This document shows, piece by piece, positions 31,111 to 45,000 of a stretch of 64,000 bases of DNA. The DNA comes from Tipula vernalis. Its lineage: Eukaryota > Arthropoda > Insecta > Diptera > Tipulidae. The DNA is taken from assembly GCA_958295665.1 (NCBI GenBank), contig OY282558.1:117964728-118028727 (forward strand), given 5' to 3'. The notes under the pieces were generated by a model. The model did not search any database and was not told the origin of the DNA. It worked only from the letters and a program-made list of their open reading frames with translations. Position numbers and translations under genes: made by a program. Each line of letters opens with the position of its first letter. Positions within the stretch are counted from its first letter, which is position 1.

Positions 31111-31421
31111 GCATAAACAATTTTAGGGGAATCAAAGGAAAAGGGGGTCCCCGAAATCAATTTTGTGAAATTATATCCGTTTAACAAAATGTTTAACTTA
31201 ATTTATTCTCGTCTCGAAGTAATTCGAGTACTACCATCGTTGTGGCTATGTAATTCTAATAACTGGTAATCCAGAGCATATATGGCAATAAACAATTTTA
31301 GGAGAATCTGAGGATAAGGGGGTCCCCGAAATCAATTTTGTGAAATTATATCCGTTTAACAAAATGTTTAACTTAATTTATTCTCGTCTCGAAGTAATTC
31401 GAGTACTACCATCGTTGTGGC
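31111..31421. repeat. Tandem duplication, period 175 bp
   Basis: 31111-31246 and 31286-31421 are nearly identical over 136 bp, separated by 39 bp of different sequence. Each copy carries ggggtcccc and the perfect dyad ctcgaa-gtaa-ttcgag. The copies differ only near their left ends. Confidence 0.85.
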
Positions 31422-31689
31422 GTTGAGTTGGAGCCATTTACGGATTGAATTGGGATTGAGTTGGGGTTGGATAAGTGTTTAGTAAGCAGTTGAGCAATCT
31501 ATATAAAGTGAGTGTTTGGTTGTATGTATAGCATATTATGTGCATGATATTTAAACCAACCCACACGCCTTGACCAATTTGAACCAAACTGTACACAAAT
31601 ATTGTTTAAGACTTATGAAAGGTCACTGCTAATATAGTATATCAAACCTAAAATTGAACCTTTAGCAAATTATAAGAATGGCCAGTTAT
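31422..31689. other. Unassigned stretch
   Basis: No gene or repeat recognised. Confidence 0.4.
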
Positions 31690-31903
31690 GATGAAAATTA
31701 TCCATTTGTTAACGGATTTTAGTGAAATTTGACATCCGCGATGGAAATGGGATTATAAAATGATTTTTGGGTAAAGTTCTGTATTATGGTAATGTAGGAT
31801 GGAATTGGCTATTTCTTAAGCGATTATGATGAAATTTGACATGTGCATTGGAAATGGGATTTTAAAATGATTTATGGATGAATTTCTGGAATATGGCCAA
31901 GTA
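31690..31903. repeat. Diverged direct repeat, period about 107 bp
   Basis: Two copies share gaaatttgacat, ggaaatgggatt and taaaatgattt (first near 31724-31768, second near 31831-31875). They lie directly before the satellite array but do not resemble its monomer. Confidence 0.6.
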
Positions 31904-31906
31904 TGA

Positions 31907-31974
31907 GGTTTACTGTATAGAGGATTGGCCAGCTCACAGAGTTTTCACCGGGATTTGGATTATGTGAGTAACAT
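31907..31974 (-). repeat. Inverted fragment of the satellite monomer at the array edge
   Basis: 68 bp that are the reverse complement of the segment running from the start of atgttactcac to agtaaacc in the monomers that follow. The array proper begins about 10 bp later in the opposite orientation, at the tatatagtaaacc position, so the edge is a foldback junction. Confidence 0.9.
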
Positions 31975-33535
31975 TTCATTATTTTATATAGTAAACCACT
32001 TAAATCCATATAAAAAATACAAAAATTACCATTTATCAACCTCAATAACAAGGTCTATAATCCATCATATCGGAATGGGGCTAATTTTATTTGAAAGACA
32101 CCCCTTAATATGTTACTGACATAATCCAAATCCCAATGAAAACTCTGTGAGCTGGCCAATCCTCTATATAGTAAACCACTTAAATCCATATAAAAAAAAA
32201 CAAAAATTACCATTTATCAACCTCAATAACAAGGTCTATAATCCATCATATCGGAATGGGGCTAATTTTATTTGAAAGAACACCCCTTAATATGTTACTC
32301 ACATAATCCAAATCCCGGTGAAATCTCGGTGAGCTGGCCAATCCTCTATATAGTAAACCACTTAAATCCATTTAAAAAATACAAAAATTACAATTTATCA
32401 ACCTCAATAACAAGGTCTATAATCCATCATATCGGAATGGGGCTAATTTTATTTGAAAGACACCCCTTAATATGTTATTGACATAATCCAAATCCCGGTG
32501 AAAACTCTGTGAGCTGGCCAATCCTCTATATAGTAAACCACTTAAATCCATATAAAAAAAAACAAAAATTACCATTTATCAACCTCAATAACAAGGTCTA
32601 TAATCCATCATATCGGAATGGGGCTAATTTTATTTGAAAGAACACCCCTTAATATGTTACTCACATAATCCAAATTCCGGTGAAATCTCGGTGAGCTGGC
32701 CAATCCTCTATATAGTAAACCACTTAAATCCATTTAAAAAATACAAAAATTACCATCAACCTCAATAACAAGGTCTATAATCCATCATATCGGAATGGGG
32801 CTAATTTTATTTGAAAGAACACCCCTTAATATGTTACTCACATAATCCAAATCCCGGTGAAATCTCGGTGAGCTGGCCAATCCTCTATATAGTAAACCAC
32901 TTAAATCCATTTAAAAAATACAAAAATTACCATTTATCAACCTCAATAACAAGGTCTATAATCCATCATATCGGAATGGGGCTAATTTTATTTGAAAGAA
33001 CACCCCTTAATATGTTACTCACATAATCCAAATCCTGGTGAAATCTCGGTGAGCTAGCCAATCCTCTATATAGTAAACCACTTAAATCCATATTAAAAAA
33101 TACAAAAATTACCATTTATCAACCTCAATAACAAGGTCTACAATCCATCATATCGGAATGGGGCTAATTTTATTTGAAAGAACACCCCTTAATATGTTAC
33201 TCACATAATCTAAATCTCGGTGATATCTCGGTGAGCTGGCCAATCCTCTATATAGTAAACCACTTAAATCCATTTAAAAAATACAAAAATTACCATTTAT
33301 CAACCTCAATAACAAGGTCTATAATCCATCATATCGGAATGGGGCTAATTTTATTTGAAAGAACACCCCTTAATATGTTACTGACATAATCCAAATCCCG
33401 TTGAAAACTCTGTGAGCTGGCCAATCCTCTATATAGTAAACCAATTAAATCCATATAAAAAATACAAAAATTACCATTTATCAACCTCAATAACAAGGTG
33501 TATAATCTATCATATCGGAATGGGGCTAATTTTAT

Positions 33536-34621
33536 TTGAAAGAACACCCCTTAATATGTAACTCACATAATCCAAATCCCGGTGAAATCTCGGTGAGCTG
33601 GCCAATCCTCTATAAAGTAAACCACTTAAATCCATATAAAAAAAACAAAAATTACCATTTATCAACCTCAATAACAAGGTCTATAATCCATAATATCGGA
33701 ATGGGGCTAATTTTATTTGAAAGAACACCCCTTAATATGTAACTCACATAATCCAAATCCCGGTGAAATTTCGGTGAGCTGGCTAATCCTCTATATAGTA
33801 AACCACTTAAATCCATATAAAAAATACAAAAATTACCATTTATCAACCTCAATAACAAGGTCTATAATCCATCATATCGAAATGGGGCTAATTTTATTTG
33901 AAAGAACGCCCCTTAATATGTAACTCACATAATCCAAATCCCGGTAAAATCTCGGTGAGCTGGCCAATCCTCTATATAGTAAACCACTTAAATCCATTTA
34001 AAAAATACAAAAATTACCATTTATCAACCTCAATAACAAGGTCTATAATCCATCATATCAGAATAGGGCTAATTTTATTTGAAAGAACACCCCTTAATAT
34101 GTAACTCACATAATCCAAATCCCGGTGAAATCTCGGTGAGCTGGCCAATCCTCTATATAGTAAACCACTTAAATCCATTTAAAAAATACAAAAATTACCA
34201 TTTATCAACCTCAATAACAAGGTCTATAATCCATAATATCGGAATGGGGCTAATTTTATTTGAAAGAACACCCCTTAATATGTAACTCACATAATCCAAA
34301 TCCCGGTGAAATTTCGGTGAGCTGGCTAATCCTCTATATAGTAAACCACTTAAATCCATATAAAAAATACAAAAATTACCATTTATCAACCTCAATAACA
34401 AGGTCTATAATCCATCATATCGGAATGGGGCTAATTTTATTTGAAAGAACACCCCTTAATATGTAACTCACATAATCCAAATCCCGGTGAAATCTCGGTG
34501 AGCTGGCCAATCCTCTATATAGTAAACCACTTAAATCCATTTAAAAAATACAAAAATTACCATTTATCAACCTCAATAACAAGGTCTATAATCCATCATA
34601 TCAGAATAGGGCTAATTTTAT
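33536..34621 (+). repeat. Trimeric higher-order unit, 543 bp, two copies
   Basis: Monomer variants recur every third monomer: for example ggctaatcc monomers at 33717 and 34260, and the atcagaatagggc variant at 34058 and 34601. Confidence 0.65.
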
Positions 34622-34802
34622 TTGAAAGAACACCCCTTAATATGTAACTCACATAATCCAAATCCCGGTGAAATCTCGGTGAGCTGGCCAATCCTCTATA
34701 TAGTAAACCACTTAAATCCATTTAAAAAATACAAAAATTACCATTTATCAACCTCAATAACAAGGTCTATAATCCATCTTATCGGAATAGGGCTAATTTT
34801 AT

Positions 34803-37800
34803 TTGAAAGAACACCCCTTAATATGTTACTCACATAATCCAAATCCCGGTGAAATCTCGGTGAGCTGGCCAATCCTCTATATAGTAAACCACTTAAATCC
34901 ATTTAAAAAATACAAAAATTACCATTTATCAACCTCAATAACAAGGTCTATAATCCATCATATCGGAATGGGGCTAATTTTATTTGAAAGAACACCCCTT
35001 AATATGTTACTCACATAATCTAAATCTCGGTGATATCTCGGTGAGCTGGCCAATCCTCTATATAGTAAACCACTTAAATCCATTTAAAAAATACAAAAAT
35101 TACCATTTATAAACCTCAATAACAAGGTCTATAATCCATCATATCGGAATGGGGCTAATTTTATTTGAAAGAACACCCCTTAATATGTTACTCACATAAT
35201 CCAAATCCCGTTGAAAACTCTGTGAGCTGGCCAATCCTCTATAAAGTAAACCACTTAAATCCATATAAAAAAACAAAAATTACCATTTATCAACCTCAAT
35301 AACAAGGTCTATAATCCATCATATCGGAATGGGGCTAATTTTATTTGAAAGAACACCCCTTAAGTTGTAACTCACATAATCCAAATCCCGGTGAAATCTC
35401 GGTGAGCTGGCCAATCCTCTATATAGTAAACCACTTAAATCCATATAAAAAAAACAAAAATTACCATCAACCACAATAACAAGGTCTATAATCCATCATA
35501 TCGGAATGGGCTAATTTTATTTGAAAGAACACCCCTTAATATGTTACTCACATAATCCAGATCCCGGTGAAAACTCTGTGAGCTGGCCAATCCTCTATAA
35601 AGTAAACCACTTAAATCCATATAAAAAAAAACAAAAATTACCATTTATCAACCTCAATAACAAGGTCTATAATCCATCATATCGGAATATGGCTAATTTT
35701 ATTTGAAAGAACACCCCTTAATATGTTACTCACATAATCCAAATCCCGGTGAAATCTCGGTGAGCTGGCCAATCCTCTATATAGTAAACCACTTAAATCC
35801 ATTTAAAAAATACAAAAATTACCATTTATCAACCACAATAACAAGGTCTATAATCCATCATATCGGAATGGGGCTAATTTTATTTGAAAGACACCCCTTA
35901 ATATGTTACTGACATAATCCAAATCCCGGTGAAAACTCGGTGAGCTGGCCAATCCTCTATATAGTAAACCACTTAAATCCATATTAAAAAAAACAAAAAT
36001 TACCATTTATCAACTTCAATAACAAGGTCTATAATCCATCATATTGGAATGGGGCTAATTTTATTTGAAAGAACACCCCTTAATATGTTACTCACATAAT
36101 CCAAATCCCGGTGAAATCTCGGTGAGCTGGCCAATCCTCTATATAGTAAACCACTTAAATCCATTTAAAAAATACAAAAATTACCATTTATCAACCTCAA
36201 TAACAAGGTCTATAATCCATCATATCGGAATGGGGCTAATTTTATTTGAAAGAACACCCCTTAATATGTTACTCACATAATCCAAATCCCGGTGAAATCT
36301 CGGTGAGCTGGCCAATCATCTATATAGTAAACCACTTAAATCCATTTAAAAAATACAAAAATTACCATTTATCAACCTCAATAACAAGGTCTATAATCCA
36401 TCATATCGGAATGGGGCTAATTTTATTTGAAAGACACCCCTTAATATGTTACTGACATAATCCAAATCCCGGTGAAAACTCTGTGAGCTGGCCAATCCTC
36501 TATATAGTAAACCACTTAAATCCATATAAAAAAAATACAAAAATTACCATTTATCAACCTCAATAACAAGGTCTATAATCCATCATATCGGAATGGGGCT
36601 AATTTTATTTGAAAGAACACCCCTTAATATGTTACTGACATAATCCAAATCCCGGTGAAAACTCTGTGAGCTGGCCAATCCTCTATATAGTAAACCACTT
36701 AAATCCATATAAAAAAAAACAAAAATTACCATTTATCAACCTCAATAACAAGGTCTATAATCCATCATATCGGAATGGGGCTAATTTTATTTGAAAGAAC
36801 ACCCCTTAATATGTTACTCACATAATCCAAATCCCGGTGAAATCTCGGTGAGCTGGCCAATCCTCTATATAGTAAACCACTTAAATCCATTTAAAAAATA
36901 CAAAAATTACCATTTATCAACCACAATAACAAGGTCTATAATCCATCATATCGGAATGGGGCTAATTTTATTTGAAAGACACCCCTTAATATGTTACTGA
37001 CATAATTTAAATCCCGGTGAAAACTCGGTGAGCTGGCCAATCCTCTATATAGTAAACCACTTAAATCCATATTAAAAAAAACAAAAATTACCATTTATCA
37101 ACTTCAATAACAAGGTCTATAATCCATCATATTATAATGGGGCTAATTTTATTTGAAAGAACACCCCTTAATATGTTACTCACATAATCCAAATCCCGGT
37201 GAAATCTCGGTGAGCTGGCCAATCCTCTATATAGTAAACCACTTAAATCCATTTAAAAAATACAAAAATTACCATTTATCAACCTCAATAACAAGGTCTA
37301 TAATCCATCATATCGGAATGGGGCTAATTTTATTTGAAAGAACACCCCTTAATATGTTACTCACATAATCTAAATCTCGGTGATATCTCGGTGAGCTGGC
37401 CAATCCTCTATATAGTAAACCACTTAAATCCATTTAAAAAATACAAAAATTACCATTTATAAACCTCAATAACAAGGTCTATAATCCATCATATCGGAAT
37501 GGGGCTAATTTTATTTGAAAGAACACCCCTTAATATGTTACTCACATAATCCAAATCCCGTTGAAAACTCTGTGAGCTGGCCAATCCTCTATAAAGTAAA
37601 CCACTTAAATCCATATAAAAAAACAAAAATTACCATTTATCAACCTCAATAACAAGGTCTATAATCCATCATATCGGAATGGGGCTAATTTTATTTGAAA
37701 GAACACCCCTTAAGTTGTAACTCACATAATCCAAATCCCGGTGAAATCTCGGTGAGCTGGCCAATCCTCTATATAGTAAACCACTTAAATCCATATAAAA

Positions 37801-39015
37801 AAAACAAAAATTACCATCAACCACAATAACAAGGTCTATAATCCATCATATCGGAATGGGCTAATTTTATTTGAAAGAACACCCCTTAATATGTTACTCA
37901 CATAATCCAGATCCCGGTGAAAACTCTGTGAGCTGGCCAATCCTCTATAAAGTAAACCACTTAAATCCATATAAAAAAAAACAAAAATTACCATTTATCA
38001 ACCTCAATAACAAGGTCTATAATCCATCATATCGGAATGGGGCTAATTTTATTTGAAAGAACACCCCTTAATATGTTACTCACATAATCCAAATCCCGGT
38101 GAAATCTCGGTGAGCTGGCCAATCCTCTATATAGTAAACCACTTAAATCCATTTAAAAAATACAAAAATTACCATTTATCAACCACAATAACAAGGTCTA
38201 TAATCCATCATATCGGAATGGGGCTAATTTTATTTGAAAGACACCCCTTAATATGTTACTGACATAATTTAAATCCCGGTGAAAACTCGGTGAGCTGGCC
38301 AATCCTCTATATAGTAAACCACTTAAATCCATATTAAAAAAAACAAAAATTACCATTTATCAACTTCAATAACAAGGTCTATAATCCATCATATTGGAAT
38401 GGGGCTAATTTTATTTGAAAGAACACCCCTTAATATGTTACTCACATAATCCAAATCCCGGTGAAATCTCGGTGAGCTGGCCAATCCTCTATATAGTAAA
38501 CCACTTAAATCCATTTAAAAAATACAAAAATTACCATTTATCAACCTCAATAACAAGGTCTATAATCCATCATATCGGAATGGGGCTAATTTTATTTGAA
38601 AGAACCCCCCTTAATATGTTACTCACATAATCCAAATCCCGGTGAAATCTCGGTGAGCTGGCCAATCCTCTATATAGTAAACCACTTAAATCCATTTAAA
38701 AAATACAAAAATTACCATTTATCAACCTCAATAACAAGGTCTATAATCCATCATATCGGAATGGGGCTAATTTTATTTGAAAGAACACCCCTTAATATGT
38801 TACTCACATAATCCAAATCCCGGTGAAATCTCGGTGAGCTGGCCAATCATCTATATAGTAAACCACTTAAATCCATTTAAAAAATACAAAAATTACCATT
38901 TATCAACCTCAATAACAAGGTCTATAATCCATCATATCGGAATGGGGCTAATTTTATTTGAAAGACACCCCTTAATATGTTACTGACATAATCCAAATCC
39001 CGGTGAAAACTCTGT
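34803..39015 (+). repeat. 13-monomer higher-order unit, 2350 bp, one full and one partial copy
   Basis: Rare variants recur at exactly 2350 bp: ccttaagttgtaactcac at 35358 and 37708, the shortened ttaccatcaaccacaat at about 35461 and 37811, and ccagatcccgg at 35557 and 37907. The second copy gains one monomer after 38415 and stops at a broken monomer at 39015. Confidence 0.8.
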
Positions 39016-39034
39016 ATTTTATTTGAAAGAACAC
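39010..39034 (+). repeat. Truncated monomer junction in the satellite array
   Basis: At 39015/39016 the sequence jumps from aaaactctgt to attttatttgaaag, skipping about 115 bp of a monomer. The cccc landmarks before and after are about 66 bp apart instead of 181. It marks an unequal or illegitimate recombination point and ends the second 13-monomer copy. Confidence 0.85.
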
Positions 39035-42000
39035 CCCTTAATATGTTACTCACATAATCCAAATCCCGGTGAAATCTCGGTGAGCTGGCCAATCCTCTAT
39101 ACAGTAAACCACTTAAATCCATTTAAAAAATACAAAAATTACCATTTATCAACCTCAATAACAAGGTCTATAATCCATCATATCGGAATGGGGCTAATTT
39201 TATTTGAAAGAACACCCCTTAATATGTTACTCACATAATCTAAATCTCGGTGATATCTCGGTGAGCTGGCCAATCCTCTATATAGTAAACCACTTAAATC
39301 CATTTAAAAAATACAAAAATTACCATTTATCAACCTCAATAACAAGGTCTATAATCCATCATATCGGAATGGGGCTAATTTTATTTGAAAGAACACCCCT
39401 TAATATGTTACTCACATAATCCAAATCCCGTTGAAAACTCTGTGAGCTGGCCAATCCTCTATACAGTAAACCAATTAAATCCATATAAAAAATACAAAAA
39501 TTACCATTTATCAACCTCAATAACAAGGTCTATAGTCTATCATATCGGAATGGGGCTAATTTTATTTGAAAGAACACCCCTTAATATGTAACTCACATAA
39601 TCCAAATCCCGGTGAAATCTTGGTGAGCTGGCCAATCCTCTATACAGTAAACCAATTAAATCCATTTAAAAAATACAAAAATTACCATTTATCAACCTCA
39701 ATAACAAGGTCTATAATCCATTAAATCGGAATGGGGCTAATTTTATTTGAAAGAACACCCCTTAATATGTAACTCACATAATCCAAATCCCGGTGAAATC
39801 TCGGTGAGCTGGCCAATCCTCTATATAGTAAACCACTTAAATCCATATAAAAAATACAAAAATTACCATTTATCAACCTCTATAACAAGGTCTATAATCC
39901 ATCATATCGAAATGGGGCTAATTTTATTTGAAAGAACACCCCTTAATATGTTACTCACATAATCCAAATCCCGGTGAAATCTCGGTGAGCTGGCCAATCC
40001 TCTATATAGTAAACCACTTAAATCCATTTAAAAAATACAAAAATTACCATTTATCAACCTCAATAACAAGGTCTATAATCCATCATATCGGAATGGGGCT
40101 AATTTTATTTGAAAGAACACCCCTTAATATGTTACTCACATAATCCAAATCCCGTTGAAAACTCTGTGAGCTGGCCAATCCTCTATACAGTAAACCAATT
40201 AAATCCATTTAAAAAATACAAAAATTACCATTTATCAACCTCAATAACAAGGTCTATAATCCATCATATCGGAATGGGGCTAATTTTATTTGAAAGACAC
40301 CCCTTAATATGTTACTGACATAATCCAAATCCCGGTGAAAACTCTGTGAGCTGGCCAATCCTCTATATAGTAAACCACTTAAATCCATATAAAAAAAATA
40401 CAAAAATTACCATTTATCAACCTCAATAACAAGGTCTATAATCCATCATATCGGAATGGGGCTAATTTTATTTGAAAGAACACCCCTTAATATGTTACTG
40501 ACATAATCCAAATCCCGGTGAAAACTCTGTGAGCTGGCCAATCCTCTATATAGTAAACCACTTAAATCCATATAAAAAAAAACAAAAATTACCATTTATC
40601 AACCTCAATAACAAGGTCTATAATCCGTCATATCGGAATGGGGCTAATTTTATTTGAAAGAACACCCCTTAATATGTTACTCACATAATCCAAATCCCGG
40701 TGAAATCTCGGTGAGCTGGCCAATCCTCTATATAGTAAACCACTTAAATCCATATAAAAAATACAAAAATTACCATTTATCAACCTCTATAACAAGGTCT
40801 ATAATCCATCATATCGAAATGGGGCTAATTTTATTTGAAAGAACACCCCTTAATATGTTACTCACATAATCCAAATCCCGGTGAAATCTCGGTGAGCTGG
40901 CCAATCCTCTATATAGTAAACCACTTAAATCCATTTAAAAAATACAAAAATTACCATTTATCAACCTCAATAACAAGGTCTATAATCCATCATATCGGAA
41001 TGGGGCTAATTTTATTTGAAAGAACACCCCTTAATATGTTACTCACATAATCCAAATCCCGGTGAAATCTCGGTGAGCTGGCCAATCCTCTATATAGTAA
41101 ACCACTTAAATCCATATAAAAAATACAAAAATTACCATTTATCAACCTCTATAACAAGGTCTATAATCCATCATATCGAAATGGGGCTAATTTTATTTGA
41201 AAGAACACCCCTTAATATGTTACTCACATAATCTAAATCTCGGTGATATCTCGGTGAGCTGGCCAATCCTCTATATAGTAAACCACTTAAATCCATTTAA
41301 AAAATACAAAAATTACCATTTATCAACCTCAATAACAAGGTCTATAATCCATCATATCGGAATGGGGCTAATTTTATTTGAAAGACACCCCTTAATATGT
41401 TACTGACATAATCCAAATCCCGGTGAAAACTCTGTGAGCTGGCCAATCCTCTATATAGTAAACCACTTAAATCCATATAAAAAAAATACAAAAATTACCA
41501 TTTATCAACCTCAATAACAAGGTCTATAATCCATCATATCGGAATGGGGCTAATTTTATTTGAAAGAACACCCCTTAATATGTTACTGACATAATCCAAA
41601 TCCCGGTGAAAACTCTGTGAGCTGGCCAATCCTCTATATAGTAAACCACTTAAATCCATATAAAAAAAAACAAAAATTACCATTTATCAACCTCAATAAC
41701 AAGGTCTATAATCCATCATATCGGAATGGGGCTAATTTTATTTGAAAGAACACCCCTTAATATGTTACTCACATAATCCAAATCCCGGTGAAATCTCGGT
41801 GAGCTGGCCAATCCTCTATATAGTAAACCACTTAAATCCATTTAAAAAATACAAAAATTACCATTTATCAACCTCAATAACAAGGTCTATAATCCATCAT
41901 ATCGGAATGGGGCTAATTTTATTTGAAAGACACCCCTTAATATGTTACTGACATAATCCAAATCCCGGTGAAAACTCGGTGAGCTGGCCAATCCTCTATA

Positions 42001-45000
42001 TAGTAAACCACTTAAATCCATATAAAAAAAAACAAAAATTACCATTTATCAACTTCAATAACAAGGTCTATAATCCATCATATTGGAATGGGGCTAATTT
42101 TATTTGAAAGAACACCCCTTAATATGTTACTCACATAATCCAAATCCCGGTGAAATCTCGGTGAGCTGGCCAATCCTCTATATAGTAAACCACTTAAATC
42201 CATTTAAAAAATACAAAAATTACCATTTATCAACCTCAATAACAAGGTCTATAATCCATCATATCGGAATGGGGCTAATTTTATTTGAAAGAACCCCCCT
42301 TAATATGTTACTCACATAATCCAAATCCCGGTGAAATCTCGGTGAGCTGGCCAATCCTCTATATAGTAAACCACTTAAATCCATTTAAAAAATACAAAAA
42401 TTACCATTTATCAACCTCAATAACAAGGTCTATAATCCATCATATCGGAATGGGGCTAATTTTATTTGAAAGAACACCCCTTAATATGTTACTCACATAA
42501 TCCAAATCCCGGTGAAATCTCGGTGAGCTGGCCAATCCTCTATACAGTAAACCACTTAAATCCATTTAAAAAATACAAAAATTACCATTTATCAACCTCA
42601 ATAACAAGGTCTATAATCCATCATATCGGAATGGGGCTAATTTTATTTGAAAGAACACCCCTTAATATGTTACTCACATAATCTAAATCTCGGTGATATC
42701 TCGGTGAGCTGGCCAATCCTCTATATAGTAAACCACTTAAATCCATTTAAAAAATACAAAAATTACCATTTATCAACCTCAATAACAAGGTCTATAATCC
42801 ATCATATCGGAATGGGGCTAATTTTATTTGAAAGAACACCCCTTAATATGTTACTCACATAATCCAAATCCCGTTGAAAACTCTGTGAGCTGGCCAATCC
42901 TCTATACAGTAAACCAATTAAATCCATTTAAAAAATACAAAAATTACCATTTATCAACCTCAATAACAAGGTCTATAGTCTATCATATCGGAATGGGGCT
43001 AATTTTATTTGAAAGAACACCCCTTAATATGTAACTCACATAATCCAAATCCCGGTGAAATCTTGGTGAGCTGGCCAATCCTCTATACAGTAAACCAATT
43101 AAATCCATTTAAAAAATACAAAAATTACCATTTATCAACCTCAATAACAAGGTCTATAATCCATTAAATCGGAATGGGGCTAATTTTATTTGAAAGAACA
43201 CCCCTTAATATGTAACTCACATAATCCAAATCCCGGTGAAATCTCGGTGAGCTGGCCAATCCTCTATATAGTAAACCACTTAAATCCATATAAAAAATAC
43301 AAAAATTACCATTTATCAACCTCTATAACAAGGTCTATAATCCATCATATCGAAATGGGGCTAATTTTATTTGAAAGAACACCCCTTAATATGTTACTCA
43401 CATAATCCAAATCCCGGTGAAATCTCGGTGAGCTAGCCAATCCTCTATATAGTAAACCACTTAAATCCATTTAAAAAATACAAAAATTACCATTTATCAA
43501 CCTCAATAACAAGGTCTATAATCCATCATATCGGAATGGGGCTAATTTTATTTGAAAGAACACCCCTTAATATGTTACTCACATAATCCAAATCCCGTTG
43601 AAAACTCTGTGAGCTGGCCAATCCTCTATACAGTAAACCAATTAAATCCATATAAAAAATACAAAAATTACCATTTATCAACCTCAATAACAAGGTCTAT
43701 AGTCTATCATATCGGAATGGGGCTAATTTTATTTGAAAGAACACCCCTTAATATGTAACTCACATAATCCAAATCCCGGTTAAATCTTGGTGAGCTGGCC
43801 AATCCTCTATACAGTAAACCAATTAAATCCATTTAAAAAATACAAAAATTACCATTTATCAACCTCAATAACAAGGTCTATAATCCATTAAATCGGAATG
43901 GGGCTAATTTTATTTGAAAGAACACCCCTTAATATGTAACTCACATAATCCAAATCCCGGTGAAATCTCGGTGAGCTGGCCAATCCTCTATATAGTAAAC
44001 CACTTAAATCCATATAAAAAATACAAAAATTACCATTTATCAACCTCTATAACAAGGTCTATAATCCATCATATCGAAATGGGGCTAATTTTATTTGAAA
44101 GAACACCCCTTAATATGTTACTCACATAATCCAAATCCCGGTGAAATCTCGGTGAGCTGGCCAATCCTCTATATAGTAAACCACTTAAATCCATTTAAAA
44201 AATACAAAAATTACCATTTATCAACCTCAATAACAAGGTCTATAATCCATCATATCAGAATGGGGCTAATTTTATTTGAAAGAACACCCCTTAATATGTA
44301 ACTCACATAATCCAAATCCCGGTGAAATCTCTGTGAGCTAGCCAATCCTCTATATAGTAAACCACTTAAATCCATATAAAAAATACAAAAATTACCATTT
44401 ATCAACCTCTATAACAAGGTCTATAATCCATCATATCGAAATGGGGCTAATTTTATTAGAAAGAACACCCCTTAATATGTTACTCACATAATCCAAATCC
44501 CGGTGAAATCTCGGTGAGCTGGCCAATCCTCTATATAGTAAACCACTTAAATCCATTTAAAAAATACAAAAATTACCATTTATCAACCTCAATAACAAGG
44601 TCTATAATCCATCATATCGGAATGGGGCTAATTTTATTTGAAAGAACACCCCTTAATATGTTACTCACTTAATCCAAATCTCTTTGATATCTCGGTGAGC
44701 TGGCCAATCCTCTATATAGTAAACCACTTAAATCCATTTAAAAAATACAAAAATTACCATTTATCAACCTCAATAACAAGGTCTATAATCCATCATATCG
44801 GAATGGGGCTAATTTTATTTGAAAGAACACCCCTTAATATGTTACTCACATAATCCAAATCCCGTTGAAAACTCTGTGAGCTGGCCAATCCTCTATACAG
44901 TAAACCAATTAAATCCATATAAAAAATACAAAAATTACTATTTATCAACCTCAATAACAAGGTCTATAATCTATCATATCGGAATGGGGCTAATTTTATT

